From: Hymenobacter sp. BT559
GTDB taxonomy: Bacteria; Bacteroidota; Bacteroidia; Cytophagales; Hymenobacteraceae
Reading direction: 5' to 3'
Assembly (NCBI RefSeq): GCF_016427535.1
Contig: NZ_JAELXV010000002.1
Span: forward strand, 930,001-994,000
Length of the DNA stretch: 64,000 nucleotides
The notes below the pieces were generated by a model. That model searched no databases. It was given only the letters and a program-made list of their open reading frames with translations, and was not told the origin of the DNA. A program made the position numbers and the translations under genes. This document shows, one piece after another, positions 51,739 through 60,541 of this stretch. Position 1 is the stretch's first letter; every line of letters starts with the position of its first letter.

Positions 51739-53898
51739 TTATAGTTTGTAGCGCATTTGTAGTTTGATTTCGGAGCGGGCATTGCCTTGAATTTCTTCTA
51801 GCCCGCTACCCACTGTAGTTTGGTGGCGGTAGTGGGTATCGGCGTAGCGCAGCCAGAAAGTAAAATGCTTATTGAGCGTGACTTGCGTAATGGCGTACGC
51901 CCGGGTGCCTTGTCCATACAGCGCTGGTATCGACACGGCGTACAGCACATCCTGCTCAAATAAGTACTGGCGCGTGTCATAGTCATCGGCATCAAACACG
52001 GCGTAGCGCGCCGTCAGCTGCACCCGCCGCGCCACCTGCACGCTGGCATCTTGGCTGAGGGCGTAGCCGCTGCGCCAGGGCAGGTTGTCATCGTCGCGCA
52101 AGCGGCTGGCTTGCAGGCGGGTGCGCAGCCCAAGCCTAGGGGTAGGCTGCGTGTCGTAATAGACTAAAAGCGAATGGCGTAGCTGCTGGCCAGGTAGCGG
52201 CACCGGCCGGCCTAGGCTACTGCTGAGGTCACGCGGCTTGAGGCGCACTCGGTATTGAGCGTAGAGTAGGCTGGTTTTTGCGGGCGTGAAGGCAAGGCGC
52301 AGCAACGCATCATTGCCGCGGCTGGGCGCGCCTACCCGGTAGCGCAGCCACGGAAACCAGAATTGGTCGAAATACGCTGAAAGCTCCCACCGCACCATGG
52401 GGCGTACTTTCAGTCCTAGATACAAGCCGCTTTCGTTGATGTTGCGGCTGTTTTCGCTCAGCGCGTTGCCATAGATAGTATGAAAATTAACATCGTAGTG
52501 GCGCAACAGCACGGCCGCATCTATCCGCGGGCCTAGGCTGGCCAGCAAGCCGTTGAGGCCGCCTAGCCCACCCCCGGTGGTGCGGGCCACTTCGCCAAAC
52601 AGCAGTAGATTGCGCCACACGTAGCTGTAGTGGGCACCTAGGGCCAGTTTGTTCTGCCCACTAAACTCAAATCGATTATACGGCTCGGCACGCTTGAGCA
52701 GCGGCGTACCATAATGCGTGCCCACCGCCGTGAAGCCCAGGGCCAGGTTGCCATCGTGGCTGAGGTAGCCTAGGTTACCACCCGCTACCGATTCTTGCAG
52801 GGCGTGGCGGTCGGCCAGCTCCGCAGCCGTGCGGTGAAAGCCCGTGTACAGCAAGCTGCTGCCAAACTCGTCGTATTGGGTTAGCGAATCGGTGCGTTGC
52901 TGCAGGTTGGCATCTACGCGTTTGTGCGAGGCAAAAGCCGTAGCTTCCCAGCGAGACGAAAGCTGATAGGTAGCCGCCGCACCCCGGAAAAACGTGTTTT
53001 CGAGCAGGGCTGAGTACGGCCGCACGCCTACCGACGAGCGCCGCAGGCTTGTGATGGTTTCGGCACCCTTGCCCACTGCCAGGCCCGACGACAGCAACAG
53101 CCCTTGCCCAAATTGTAATTGGTAGTCACCTAGGGCCAGGGCTTTCAAGCGGCCGCGCTCTTGCAAAAAGAAATGCGCCGACCAGAAATCGGCCCCGTAC
53201 TGGCCCTGCCTGGGCCGCCAGGCAAAGGCTTCGCCCGCGTCTTTTTCGGCGGCAAAGCCTAGGCTAAAGTCGTGCGCGTGGCTCACGCGGTAGCGCACCA
53301 GCAGCTTGTCGGGCGAGCCTAGGTAGCGCGAGGTGGGCCGCCCCTGAAAAGTATCGGCTGCCGTGTAGCCCTTGCGCGCTTGTAATACGCGCTCATAGCG
53401 CACAAATAAGGCGTTATTCGCTTCTTGCCTGATGCGCTGCCACAGCGGACCGCGGGCCCGGTTGGGGTCATCGGCCTGCACCGTCACGAAGGGCAGCACC
53501 CGGTAGATGGTACGCTGGTCCCAGCCCGGCACGGCTTGCAACTCGTAGAGGCTCAGCAGTGGGCCAGTGTCGGTGCGGTGCTTTAGGAGACTGCTTATCT
53601 GTGCTTCGGAAAGCAACAGCAGGGCCCGCAGCTCCTCGCGGCCCGCGGCGTTGAGGTTGATGGGCGTCTGATAATACTGCAGTAGCGTCTCGTACAGGTC
53701 CTCGTAAGGCACTTGGTCCGACTGGATTTCGGCAAACAGCTCTTGCGTGAGGCGGTCGAGGTCGGGCGCCCGGCGTGGTAGCTCTTGGGCGCCGGCTGGG
53801 CGCACCAGCCCTCCTAGGCACAGCAAAAGCACCGCGCGGCCCACCCAGCCGAATGCGTGCCGCCGGCCCGCTCCTAGCAAGAACGCGGCACGGCTCAT
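51739..53898 (-). CDS. Exported helix-hairpin-helix protein with outer-membrane beta-barrel
   Basis: 719 aa from ATG 53898, which overlaps the upstream stop as ATGA; M at 53913 would overlap more. Signal peptide to about residue 37 (GAQELP). Residues 55-130 hold helix-hairpin-helix type sequence: INLNAAGREELRALLLLSEAQI and LLSLYELQAVPGWDQRTIYRVLPF. The remaining 570 residues alternate as beta-strands and end MRYKL, as in outer-membrane barrels. HhH motifs usually bind DNA, so an exported one with a barrel is unusual; DNA uptake or a protein-protein role are both open. Confidence 0.8.
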   Translation of the reverse strand: MSRAAFLLGAGRRHAFGWVGRAVLLLCLGGLVRPAGAQELPRRAPDLDRLTQELFAEIQSDQVPYEDLYETLLQYYQTPINLNAAGREELRALLLLSEAQISSLLKHRTDTGPLLSLYELQAVPGWDQRTIYRVLPFVTVQADDPNRARGPLWQRIRQEANNALFVRYERVLQARKGYTAADTFQGRPTSRYLGSPDKLLVRYRVSHAHDFSLGFAAEKDAGEAFAWRPRQGQYGADFWSAHFFLQERGRLKALALGDYQLQFGQGLLLSSGLAVGKGAETITSLRRSSVGVRPYSALLENTFFRGAAATYQLSSRWEATAFASHKRVDANLQQRTDSLTQYDEFGSSLLYTGFHRTAAELADRHALQESVAGGNLGYLSHDGNLALGFTAVGTHYGTPLLKRAEPYNRFEFSGQNKLALGAHYSYVWRNLLLFGEVARTTGGGLGGLNGLLASLGPRIDAAVLLRHYDVNFHTIYGNALSENSRNINESGLYLGLKVRPMVRWELSAYFDQFWFPWLRYRVGAPSRGNDALLRLAFTPAKTSLLYAQYRVRLKPRDLSSSLGRPVPLPGQQLRHSLLVYYDTQPTPRLGLRTRLQASRLRDDDNLPWRSGYALSQDASVQVARRVQLTARYAVFDADDYDTRQYLFEQDVLYAVSIPALYGQGTRAYAITQVTLNKHFTFWLRYADTHYRHQTTVGSGLEEIQGNARSEIKLQMRYKL

Positions 53899-54776
53899 GG
53901 CTTGCGGTCCCATTGCCAGTTCACGCTGATAAACTGGCTCAGCCCTAGAGCGCTCTGCCAGCCGGCAGCGTAGTCGAACTGAAAATTGCTGGCCTTCACG
54001 CCCACGCCCGCCGTGGTTTGCTGGTTGAGGCTGGCATATCCAGCGCGTAGCGCTACGGCTGGGGCTGGCAGATACTCTAGCCCCGCCTTAAAGCCCGCTT
54101 CGTGCTCAATATCCTTTTCGCTTTCAACTAGTACCAGTACTTGCTTGCCGGCGCGGTAGGCTAGGCCGGCGCGTACTACTGTGGGTACGCGTTCTTCTTG
54201 GTAATCAGTTAACTTGGCTTGGTTGAGGTTGTAGAGATACACGCCGAAAGTGAGGTGCTCGGGTACTACCTCGGCCTGCCCACCCAGCGAGCCTGCCAGT
54301 GTCCGCCGGCTGCCTAGGTCCCGAAAGCTGACTTGCAACATGTCGAGGCGCCCCCCGATGTTGACCACCCCTAGGCGGTAGCCGTAGGCAGCGCCCACGC
54401 GCACCTCGTGGTAGAGCACTCCACCAAAGCGCTGGGCTTCAAACGCCATCACGCCCCGCTCGGCGCGGGCGGGTTGGCCGGTAGCGGCTGGCTCTATTAC
54501 TCCTAGGGGCAATGCCACGGCTACGGCCGCCATATTGAGGCTAGTGATGAGGTAGCGATTCTCGAAATAAGCGCCCGCCGTGGGGCGGGTAAGGGTACCT
54601 AGGCCGGCCGCATTATTGGCTGCGGCCCACACTTCATTGGCAAGCGTAGTGGCTGCGCCGCCCAGCGCTATGGCTCGCGCGCCGTGTCCGGCCGGGCCAT
54701 TGCCCTGGGCGTGCAGCTGGCTGGTATATAAAGCCAGTAGGTTGAAAAGAAATAATTTAAATAATCGTAGATTCAT
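53895..54776 (-). CDS. PorV/PorQ-like outer-membrane beta-barrel protein
   Basis: 293 aa. Signal peptide to HAQG (about 24), then ARAIALGGAATTLANEVWAAANNAAGLG, the N-terminal pattern of PorV/PorQ and FadL-type barrels, followed by amphipathic strands and a C-terminal INWQW-like end. PorV and PorQ act in type IX secretion, but the classical proteins are not confirmed here. Translationally coupled (4-bp ATGA overlap) to the helix-hairpin-helix barrel, so the two probably act together. Confidence 0.7.
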   Translation of the reverse strand: MNLRLFKLFLFNLLALYTSQLHAQGNGPAGHGARAIALGGAATTLANEVWAAANNAAGLGTLTRPTAGAYFENRYLITSLNMAAVAVALPLGVIEPAATGQPARAERGVMAFEAQRFGGVLYHEVRVGAAYGYRLGVVNIGGRLDMLQVSFRDLGSRRTLAGSLGGQAEVVPEHLTFGVYLYNLNQAKLTDYQEERVPTVVRAGLAYRAGKQVLVLVESEKDIEHEAGFKAGLEYLPAPAVALRAGYASLNQQTTAGVGVKASNFQFDYAAGWQSALGLSQFISVNWQWDRKP

Positions 54777-54979
54777 AAATAGTGGATAATAATAAAGGTT
54801 GAAATATACAGCTTTATAAGCATTTGTGCGAGTTGTATTAAGTTCTGATATAGGATATTTGTAAGAAGTGTTTGGGGGTGATTATTCGAACGGTATACTG
54901 TCTAACCGCTGCTTTCTTTAATAGCGATGACCTAGGCAGCGGCGCTACCACCGGGGCCGTGCCGTTGTATCTTTAAGCG

Positions 54980-55204
54980 ATGCTTTACTCGCTGGCCCGC
55001 GCCTTTTTTTTGGGGTGCATCTGGTTCTACCGCCGTTTTATCTCGCCCCTCACGCCGCCGAGCTGCCGTTACACGCCCACTTGCTCGGCCTATGCCACCG
55101 AGGCTATTACCAAGTACGGCCCGTGGCGGGGTGGGCGGCTGGCCCTGCGGCGCATTGCCAGCTGCCACCCCTGGGGCGGCCAAGGCTACGACCCAGTGCC
55201 CTAG
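54980..55204 (+). CDS. yidD: Membrane protein insertion efficiency factor YidD
   Basis: 74 aa. Family hallmarks [27 protein letters not shown] and GWRLALRR-like [24 protein letters not shown]. It sits at the inner face of the inner membrane and aids YidC-dependent insertion. Ends VP-TAG within CCTAGG. rnpA and yidC are not adjacent. Confidence 0.95.
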   Translation: MLYSLARAFFLGCIWFYRRFISPLTPPSCRYTPTCSAYATEAITKYGPWRGGRLALRRIASCHPWGGQGYDPVP

Positions 55205-55249
55205 GGGCGAAGGTGACCTTTGGTACTGCTTTTCGCGTAAGAGCACTCT

Positions 55250-56170
55250 ATGCTCTGTTTCTCCCTCTTCATTCGCTCTTTGCTAGGAGCGACGCTCCTC
55301 ACCTCGGCCTGCTCTTCAGCCGACGGTGACAAGGCTACTGCCGACCAGCCCCAAACCATTGCGCAAGCTCCGGGGGGCAAAAAAGGTAAAAAAGGCGGGC
55401 ACAAAAAAAGCAAGGGTGCCGACTTGCCGGCTGGCCTGCGCAAAGTGGGCCGCCTTACCGATGGTATCTTGGAAAGCTCGGGGCTGTGCGCCGCGCCCGA
55501 GGCGGGCACTTACTTCACCTTCGGCGACGATGGGCAGCAGCCTATTGTGTACCAAGTGGATGCCACCGGCCAGCAGGTGGGGCAGTTTACCCTAGGTGCC
55601 CCCAACCACGACTGGGAAAGCCTAAGCCGCGACAACCGCGGCAACTACTTCATGGGCGACTGCGGCAACAACAACAGCGACCGCCGCAACTTGGCCATCC
55701 TGCGTTTCCGGCCCGAGCAGCCTGCCAAGGTTGGTAAAATTAATTTCTCTTACCCCGACCAAACCGAGTTTCCGCCGAACAAAAGCGAGCGCAATTTTGA
55801 CTGTGAGGCCAGCCTCTGGCACGATGGCCAGGTCTACCTTTTCACTAAAGACCGGGCCCAGTCTTCTACCTGCAAAGTGTACACGGTGCCCGAAACGCCC
55901 GGTACGTATAAAGCTAAGCTCATCACCAAGCTCGCCATTCCGGGACAGGTAACCGACGCTACGCTCGCGCCCAGCGGACGCCGACTGGTGCTGCTAGCCC
56001 GGCAAGAGCTGTTCATTTTCGATGGTAACTCTTGGGACGCTATTCTGAAAGCCACGCCCCGTCACATCAGCCTAAAAGGCGCAGGCCAAACGGAGGGCGC
56101 TGCTTTCAAAAATGAAAAAACGCTTTTAATCACTACCGAGCAAGGCGCGGTCTACGAGCTAGACCTATAA
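55250..56170 (+). CDS. Uncharacterised lipoprotein with propeller-like domain
   Basis: 306 aa. Lipobox near TSACSS (Cys about 21), then a Lys/Gly-rich linker (GGKKGKKGGHKKSKG) and a domain of about 240 residues with APNHDWESLSRDNRGNYFMGDCGNNNSDR and GQTEGAAFKNEKTLLITTEQGAVYEL, a pattern like SdiA-regulated/esterase-like phytase propellers. Surface or periplasmic; function not assigned. A GACCTTTG motif lies about 30 nt before the ATG. Confidence 0.7.
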   Translation: MLCFSLFIRSLLGATLLTSACSSADGDKATADQPQTIAQAPGGKKGKKGGHKKSKGADLPAGLRKVGRLTDGILESSGLCAAPEAGTYFTFGDDGQQPIVYQVDATGQQVGQFTLGAPNHDWESLSRDNRGNYFMGDCGNNNSDRRNLAILRFRPEQPAKVGKINFSYPDQTEFPPNKSERNFDCEASLWHDGQVYLFTKDRAQSSTCKVYTVPETPGTYKAKLITKLAIPGQVTDATLAPSGRRLVLLARQELFIFDGNSWDAILKATPRHISLKGAGQTEGAAFKNEKTLLITTEQGAVYELDL

Positions 56171-56195
56171 CCGCTTCGGCTGCCACAAGCCATAA

Positions 56196-56232
56196 AAAAG
56201 GGGCCGCTTGCATTACGCAAGCGGCCCCTTTT
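56196..56232. terminator. Bidirectional terminator between the lipoprotein gene and lgt
   Basis: 16-bp perfect stem AAAAGGGGCCGCTTGC / GCAAGCGGCCCCTTTT with loop ATTAC. Confidence 0.92.
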
Positions 56233-56247
56233 CGATGAAAAACTAAC

Positions 56248-57261
56248 CTAGGCTTTCGCCGCGGCAGCCTGCGCTGCTTCCTCCTCGGCGAGGTCGCGTG
56301 GGGCAAAGCCATGGGGATTCTTGGGATTTTTGCCGGCGCGCAGCAGCACCCACAGCCCAATGAGAATGAAGGGAATGCTGAGTAGCTGGCCAATATTGAG
56401 CCCGTATTCGGCAATAATGCCAGTCTCCTTCGTGACTTGGTTTTCTTTGAAGTACTCCACAAAAATGCGAAACGAGAAGAGCAGCACCACAAACAAGCCA
56501 AATAGCAAACCGCGGGGCGTGTTTTCCTTGTACTTGTTCCACAGCCCGTAGAGCAGCGCTACTAAAAATAGGCAGAATAGCGACTCATAAATCTGGGTAG
56601 GGTGGCGCGGCACGGCTACTTCGGCCGATGGGCTAACGACACCACTCACAGGCGTAACCGTGAATTCGGGCTCTTCTTTGCCTTCTACACGGGTGCGCTG
56701 CACCGCCACGGCCCCGGCTGGCACGGGCTGGTCGGGCCGGAACTGCTGCAAGTGCTCAATATCGCGCGGGAATACAAAGCCCCAGGGCTCGGTGGTTGGC
56801 TTGCCCACAATCTCGGAGTTCATAAGATTACCTAGGCGGATGCATGCCCCACCAATAGCCACCACAATCACGATGCGGTCGAGCACCCAGAGGTAATCAA
56901 ACTTATTGCGCATGCTGAAAATGAACAGTGCCAGCAAGATGCCAATGGTAGCGCCGTGCGAGGCCAGCCCCCCGTGCCAGATTTTTAGAATCTCCCACGG
57001 CTGGTCCTTGTACTGGTCCCAGTCGTAGAAAAAGACGTGCCCTAGGCGGGCCCCCAGCACCGTGCCCACTACCATGTAAAAGGTGATAACATCGACCCAG
57101 TAGGGCCGCACGCCCTCGCTCTTGTAGATGTGCGTGAGCACAAACGAGCCAATAACGAAGCCGAGGGCGAACAGCACGCCGTACCAGCGCAGCAGCAGCG
57201 GACCTATTTCGGCAATAATGGGTGAGACGTTCCAGGGAACGTAGGCGAGCAAAGCAGTCAT
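56248..57261 (-). CDS. lgt: Prolipoprotein diacylglyceryl transferase
   Basis: 337 aa from ATG 57261 (in-frame TTG codons lie just upstream). Seven-helix enzyme of the inner membrane: RWYGVLFALGFVIG, the HGGLASHGA segment near 98-106, RLGNLMNSEIVG near 144-155 (Lgt signature) and RHPTQIYES. Between the last two lies a periplasmic insertion of about 60 residues. It transfers diacylglycerol from phosphatidylglycerol to the lipobox Cys of the many lipoproteins seen here. TACCTTTG box at 57292-57285. Stops inside CCTAGG. Confidence 0.95.
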   Translation of the reverse strand: MTALLAYVPWNVSPIIAEIGPLLLRWYGVLFALGFVIGSFVLTHIYKSEGVRPYWVDVITFYMVVGTVLGARLGHVFFYDWDQYKDQPWEILKIWHGGLASHGATIGILLALFIFSMRNKFDYLWVLDRIVIVVAIGGACIRLGNLMNSEIVGKPTTEPWGFVFPRDIEHLQQFRPDQPVPAGAVAVQRTRVEGKEEPEFTVTPVSGVVSPSAEVAVPRHPTQIYESLFCLFLVALLYGLWNKYKENTPRGLLFGLFVVLLFSFRIFVEYFKENQVTKETGIIAEYGLNIGQLLSIPFILIGLWVLLRAGKNPKNPHGFAPRDLAEEEAAQAAAAKA

Positions 57262-57284
57262 GCGCAACAAAAAGTAAGAGTGTT

Positions 57285-57292
57285 CAAAGGTA
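57285..57292 (-). promoter_or_regulatory. -7 promoter box for lgt
   Basis: TACCTTTG on the minus strand, 23 nt before the ATG at 57261; short leader. Confidence 0.55.
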
Positions 57293-57401
57293 CTGACTAC
57301 CCTGGGCTCGCCATTTCTTCGGCGGCCAGCTAGAAAAGTAGGTGGAGGCTGACGTTAGCCGGCGGCGAGCTACTAAGCGCCCACGTCGGGCCCGCCAAGT
57401 G

Positions 57402-57686
57402 TTAGTGTGGCGATGAGGAGGCCGGCTGGTTTGTCGCCATTGCCGGGCGCAGGGCCGCGCCATCGCCGCTCACGGCTAGTATCAGCATGCCTAGCAGCGC
57501 TACGTAGGCCGGGCGGCGTGCCCAGTCGGGCAGCCACCAGCCCCTAGGTGGCAGCTGAGCCGTAAGCCGGGCCTGAACCCGGGCGTAAAAAAACGGTCGT
57601 GGCTGCGCCCTTGGCTGCTTGCGAAGCTGCTGCAGTAGTGCCTCCCATTCTTGGTCGGAGCCGGGCTGACTAATTGGATTAGGCAT
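57402..57686 (-). CDS. Small single-pass membrane protein, candidate anti-sigma factor
   Basis: 94 aa from ATG 57686; longer in-frame starts would lie deep inside the sigma gene. A hydrophilic N-terminus (EWEALLQQLRKQPRAQPRPFFYARVQARL) is followed by one membrane helix (YVALLGMLILAVSG) and a short periplasmic tail. The ATG overlaps the sigma-factor stop by 8 bp, so translation is coupled. Position, size and topology suit a minimal anti-sigma factor, but there is no zinc (HxxxCxxC) motif, so this is an inference. Confidence 0.65.
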   Translation of the reverse strand: MPNPISQPGSDQEWEALLQQLRKQPRAQPRPFFYARVQARLTAQLPPRGWWLPDWARRPAYVALLGMLILAVSGDGAALRPAMATNQPASSSPH

Positions 57687-58314
57687 GGCGAAAGGATGCG
57701 TGGAGGTGCTGGCGTAGGGTATGCCGCGCCCGAAACAATAAAGACTCGACCGCCGAAACTGTGGTATCAAGCACCGCCGCTATTTCGTCGTAGCTCAGTT
57801 CCTGCTCGTGGCGCAGCGTAAAAGCTATTTGCTGCTGGCTAGGCAGGCGCCCAATGTAGCTGAGCAACAGATGCAGCTGTTGCTCACCTTCCAGCAGCGC
57901 CAGCGGGTGCGCGTGGTCGGGCGGCTCGTGCAGTACTTGGTTCTGTAAGCCTAGTAGACTGGTAAAATAAGCAAAGCGCTTTTTGGCAGTAGCCCGCCGG
58001 CGGTGCTGTAGTGCCCGCGAAGTAGCCAGCCGGTAGAGCCAAGTGCTCAGAGTTGTTTCGCTCCGAAATTTGGCCACCGTTTGGTAAACCTCCACAAAAA
58101 CTTCTTGGGCTACGTCCTCAGCCTCTTCTGCCGAGCGCAACAACGAAAAAGCCGTGCTGTACACACGCTGCTGGTACTTCTCCACAAGGCTGCGAAAAGC
58201 AGCCTCACTCCCTTGCTGAAGCTGCGCTACTAGCTCCGCATCGGCCACCACAACGCCTAGGTCAGACTTAGGCAATGAGTTGAAGCACAGGGGTAGTGAG
58301 AGGCTGTAAGCCAT
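57679..58314 (-). CDS. ECF-type RNA polymerase sigma factor
   Basis: 211 aa. Region 2 (about 38-105: LVEKYQQRVYSTAFSLLRSAEEAEDVAQEVFVEVY, STWLYRLATSRALQHRRR) and region 4 (about 150-205: LPSQQQIAFTLRHEQELSYDEIAAVLDTTVSAVESLLFRAR). The N-terminus before residue 22 is not conserved, so a later start is possible. It directs RNA polymerase to a small regulon, unknown here. Coupled to a small membrane protein. Confidence 0.92.
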   Translation of the reverse strand: MAYSLSLPLCFNSLPKSDLGVVVADAELVAQLQQGSEAAFRSLVEKYQQRVYSTAFSLLRSAEEAEDVAQEVFVEVYQTVAKFRSETTLSTWLYRLATSRALQHRRRATAKKRFAYFTSLLGLQNQVLHEPPDHAHPLALLEGEQQLHLLLSYIGRLPSQQQIAFTLRHEQELSYDEIAAVLDTTVSAVESLLFRARHTLRQHLHASFRHA

Positions 58315-58461
58315 AAAGACCAGCGCAGCTTGGCAGCGTAGAGGTGGGGGCAGCGGCTAGCGCTACTGTCTCTTAGGTGCCGATGCTGCACAAAACTTGC
58401 GCAAGCTTATTCTTGTTTTTAATAAAACGTTAGCTGTCAGCATAATTAATTTGAAAAGAGC

Positions 58462-58519
58462 AGGTGGTTTAATTGTAGAAGCTACCATAGTGCTGGTAGG
58501 GCCCGCGATTAAACCACCT
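58462..58519. other. Nested hairpin 3' of nadE
   Basis: Outer arms AGGTGGTTTAAT / ATTAAACCACCT (12 bp, perfect) and an inner CTACCA / TGGTAG hairpin. No T tract, so an ordinary terminator is uncertain. Confidence 0.65.
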
Positions 58520-58542
58520 ATCTCTTCACCTCAACAGTAAGC

Positions 58543-60474
58543 CTAGAGCCCCGCCAGTTCCTCGCCAAAGCCGCCGCTTAGAATGGGGAAGCGCAGCCAT
58601 GAGCGTGGGTCCACGTTGTAGTCGTCGAGGTGGAAGGAAGGCGCGTAGCGCTCACGCTTCCACTGGTTGCGGCTCCAGAGCTGGTAAAAACGCTTGACAT
58701 ACGTGCGCAGCTGGTCGAGCTCATAGTTAGGCTCTTCGGCTACCAACTGGGCCAGTACGGCCGCTGGCGATAGACGGTCGTAGAAAGCTAGCCGCTCGAT
58801 GCGGTTGAGCAGCACGTAAGGCATGAGGTCGCGCTCATCGGTTTGCTTGTCGGCCAAGGGGCGTAGCTCGGCGGTGGGTTGCAGGGCATTCACGTGCCGC
58901 AGGCCTTCGTAGCCGAGGGCCATTTGAGCCCAGCGCAGCCACTTTTTAACAAAGTCTTTGTCGACGCCCGCGATGGGGGAGATGCTGCCCGCTGTGTCGC
59001 CATCCATGGTGCAGTAGCCCACACTGGCCTCCGAGCGGTTGCTGGTAGTAATGAGCAGGCAATTCTGCACGTTGGCCAGCAGCCAGATGCCGGGGGCCCG
59101 CACCCGCGCCTGAATATTTTGCAGCGCCAGGTCGTCGGTTTGCCAGGTAAGCTCGCGGCCCAGCGCGTGCTGAATCTTACCCACGTAGCCGGTTACTTCG
59201 TCATCTATCGTCCAGTCGAAGAACCGAGCACCTAGGCTATCGGCTAGCTCCTTTGCCGAGTTTAGCGTGTCTTCCGAAGAGTTGACGGTGCCCTGGTAGG
59301 CGCAGGTCAGCAAATGGTTGACAAGTTTCTGGTTAGCCGTCTCTGGCTTCTGATTTTGCGCCTCAGCCGGGTTATCCACATCGGTGGCCTGCTGGTGCGC
59401 CGTGCCACCCGCGCCCGGCTGTACTATTTCGGTTTTTGCTGCATCAAAGGCGCCACTACGGCGCTTGAATTCTTCCTCACCTAGTTCGGCCACACCTAGG
59501 CGCACCATTTCGGCCACGGCTACGGCGCAAAAGCACGAGTCGGCGCCACCGCTCAAACTCAGCACAAAGCCCCGGCTGCGCGCCTTGCGTAGGTAGTCAA
59601 ACAGTCCCAGGCTGATGGCTTGGTTAAGCTCGCGGTACTCGTCGGGCTCAGGCAGCTGCACAATGGACTCAACCACTTCCAGCGGCTCGTCAAAGTCCAC
59701 GTCTACCCATTCTAGGTCTACTTCCTTGAAGCTGAGCAGCTGGTTGCGCTTGAGTAGATGCCCATTGCGCGCCACCAGTATCTCCCCGTCGTAAATGGTG
59801 CGGCCAGCCTCGTTGCCCAGCAAGTTGGCGTAGAGATATGTGCAAGCAAAGTTGCGCGACGAGTTAAGAACCAGCTTGTAGCGCACATCCGTTTTGCTCA
59901 TGGCAAAGTGGCTGGCCGAAGGGTTCACTATTAAATCAACCTTGCCGCGCAGGCGGCAAGCGGGCCGCACATCGTCGGGCCGCCAGGCGTCTTCACAAAT
60001 CTCAAAGCCAAACCGCACACCGTGGTGCTCAAACGTGAGGTCGCCCAAGGGCCAGCTTTCACCCCCGTGCTCCACAGTCGTTGTTTGCCCTGCCGGCCAC
60101 GACACGAAGAAGCGCGTCTCGTAGTGCACCCCATCATTAGCCAGAAATTGCTTGGCCGCGAAACCTAGGATTTCGCCGTCGCGCAGCACCGCAGCCGTGT
60201 TGTAGGTGTAGTGGTGCAGGCGCACGGGCAGCCCCACTACCACGCAAATGCCGTGTGTGAGCGGCCGAATTTTTTGCAGGTGCTCCATGGCCGCCGCGGG
60301 CAGCCAGTCGCTCAGAAACAGGTCTTCGCAGTTGTAGCCCGTCAGGCACAGCTCGGGCAAGCACAGCAGCTCTACGCCATCGGCCTTAGCCTGCTCAATG
60401 GCAGTGCTAATATTTTGAATATTATGATTCCAGTCAAACGGAATCTGGTTGAGGGCGGCACCGGCAAGACGCAT
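58543..60474 (-). CDS. nadE: Glutamine-dependent NAD+ synthetase
   Basis: 643 aa. N-terminal nitrilase-type glutaminase (1-270) with Glu in LCLPELCLTGYNCEDLF, then Cys in FEICEDAWRPDD; C-terminal synthetase with the PP-loop FVLSLSGGADSCFC near 310 and TTSNRSEASVGYCTMDGDTAG. It amidates deamido-NAD with ammonia from glutamine. Long eukaryote-like form. A linker near 340-385 is low-complexity (Gln, Asn, Ala). Confidence 0.95.
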   Translation of the reverse strand: MRLAGAALNQIPFDWNHNIQNISTAIEQAKADGVELLCLPELCLTGYNCEDLFLSDWLPAAAMEHLQKIRPLTHGICVVVGLPVRLHHYTYNTAAVLRDGEILGFAAKQFLANDGVHYETRFFVSWPAGQTTTVEHGGESWPLGDLTFEHHGVRFGFEICEDAWRPDDVRPACRLRGKVDLIVNPSASHFAMSKTDVRYKLVLNSSRNFACTYLYANLLGNEAGRTIYDGEILVARNGHLLKRNQLLSFKEVDLEWVDVDFDEPLEVVESIVQLPEPDEYRELNQAISLGLFDYLRKARSRGFVLSLSGGADSCFCAVAVAEMVRLGVAELGEEEFKRRSGAFDAAKTEIVQPGAGGTAHQQATDVDNPAEAQNQKPETANQKLVNHLLTCAYQGTVNSSEDTLNSAKELADSLGARFFDWTIDDEVTGYVGKIQHALGRELTWQTDDLALQNIQARVRAPGIWLLANVQNCLLITTSNRSEASVGYCTMDGDTAGSISPIAGVDKDFVKKWLRWAQMALGYEGLRHVNALQPTAELRPLADKQTDERDLMPYVLLNRIERLAFYDRLSPAAVLAQLVAEEPNYELDQLRTYVKRFYQLWSRNQWKRERYAPSFHLDDYNVDPRSWLRFPILSGGFGEELAGL

Positions 60475-60541
60475 ACTAAGAGCAATTCGGGAGAACTATA
60501 TTGAGCAAATAAACTTCGCGTTTACTCGCTATACGGATAAT

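Noticed and set aside
54777..54979. Possible small gene or RNA in the AT-rich gap before yidD
   Set aside because: No frame with a plausible start and no stable hairpin; the AT-rich content is explained by the promoters on both sides.
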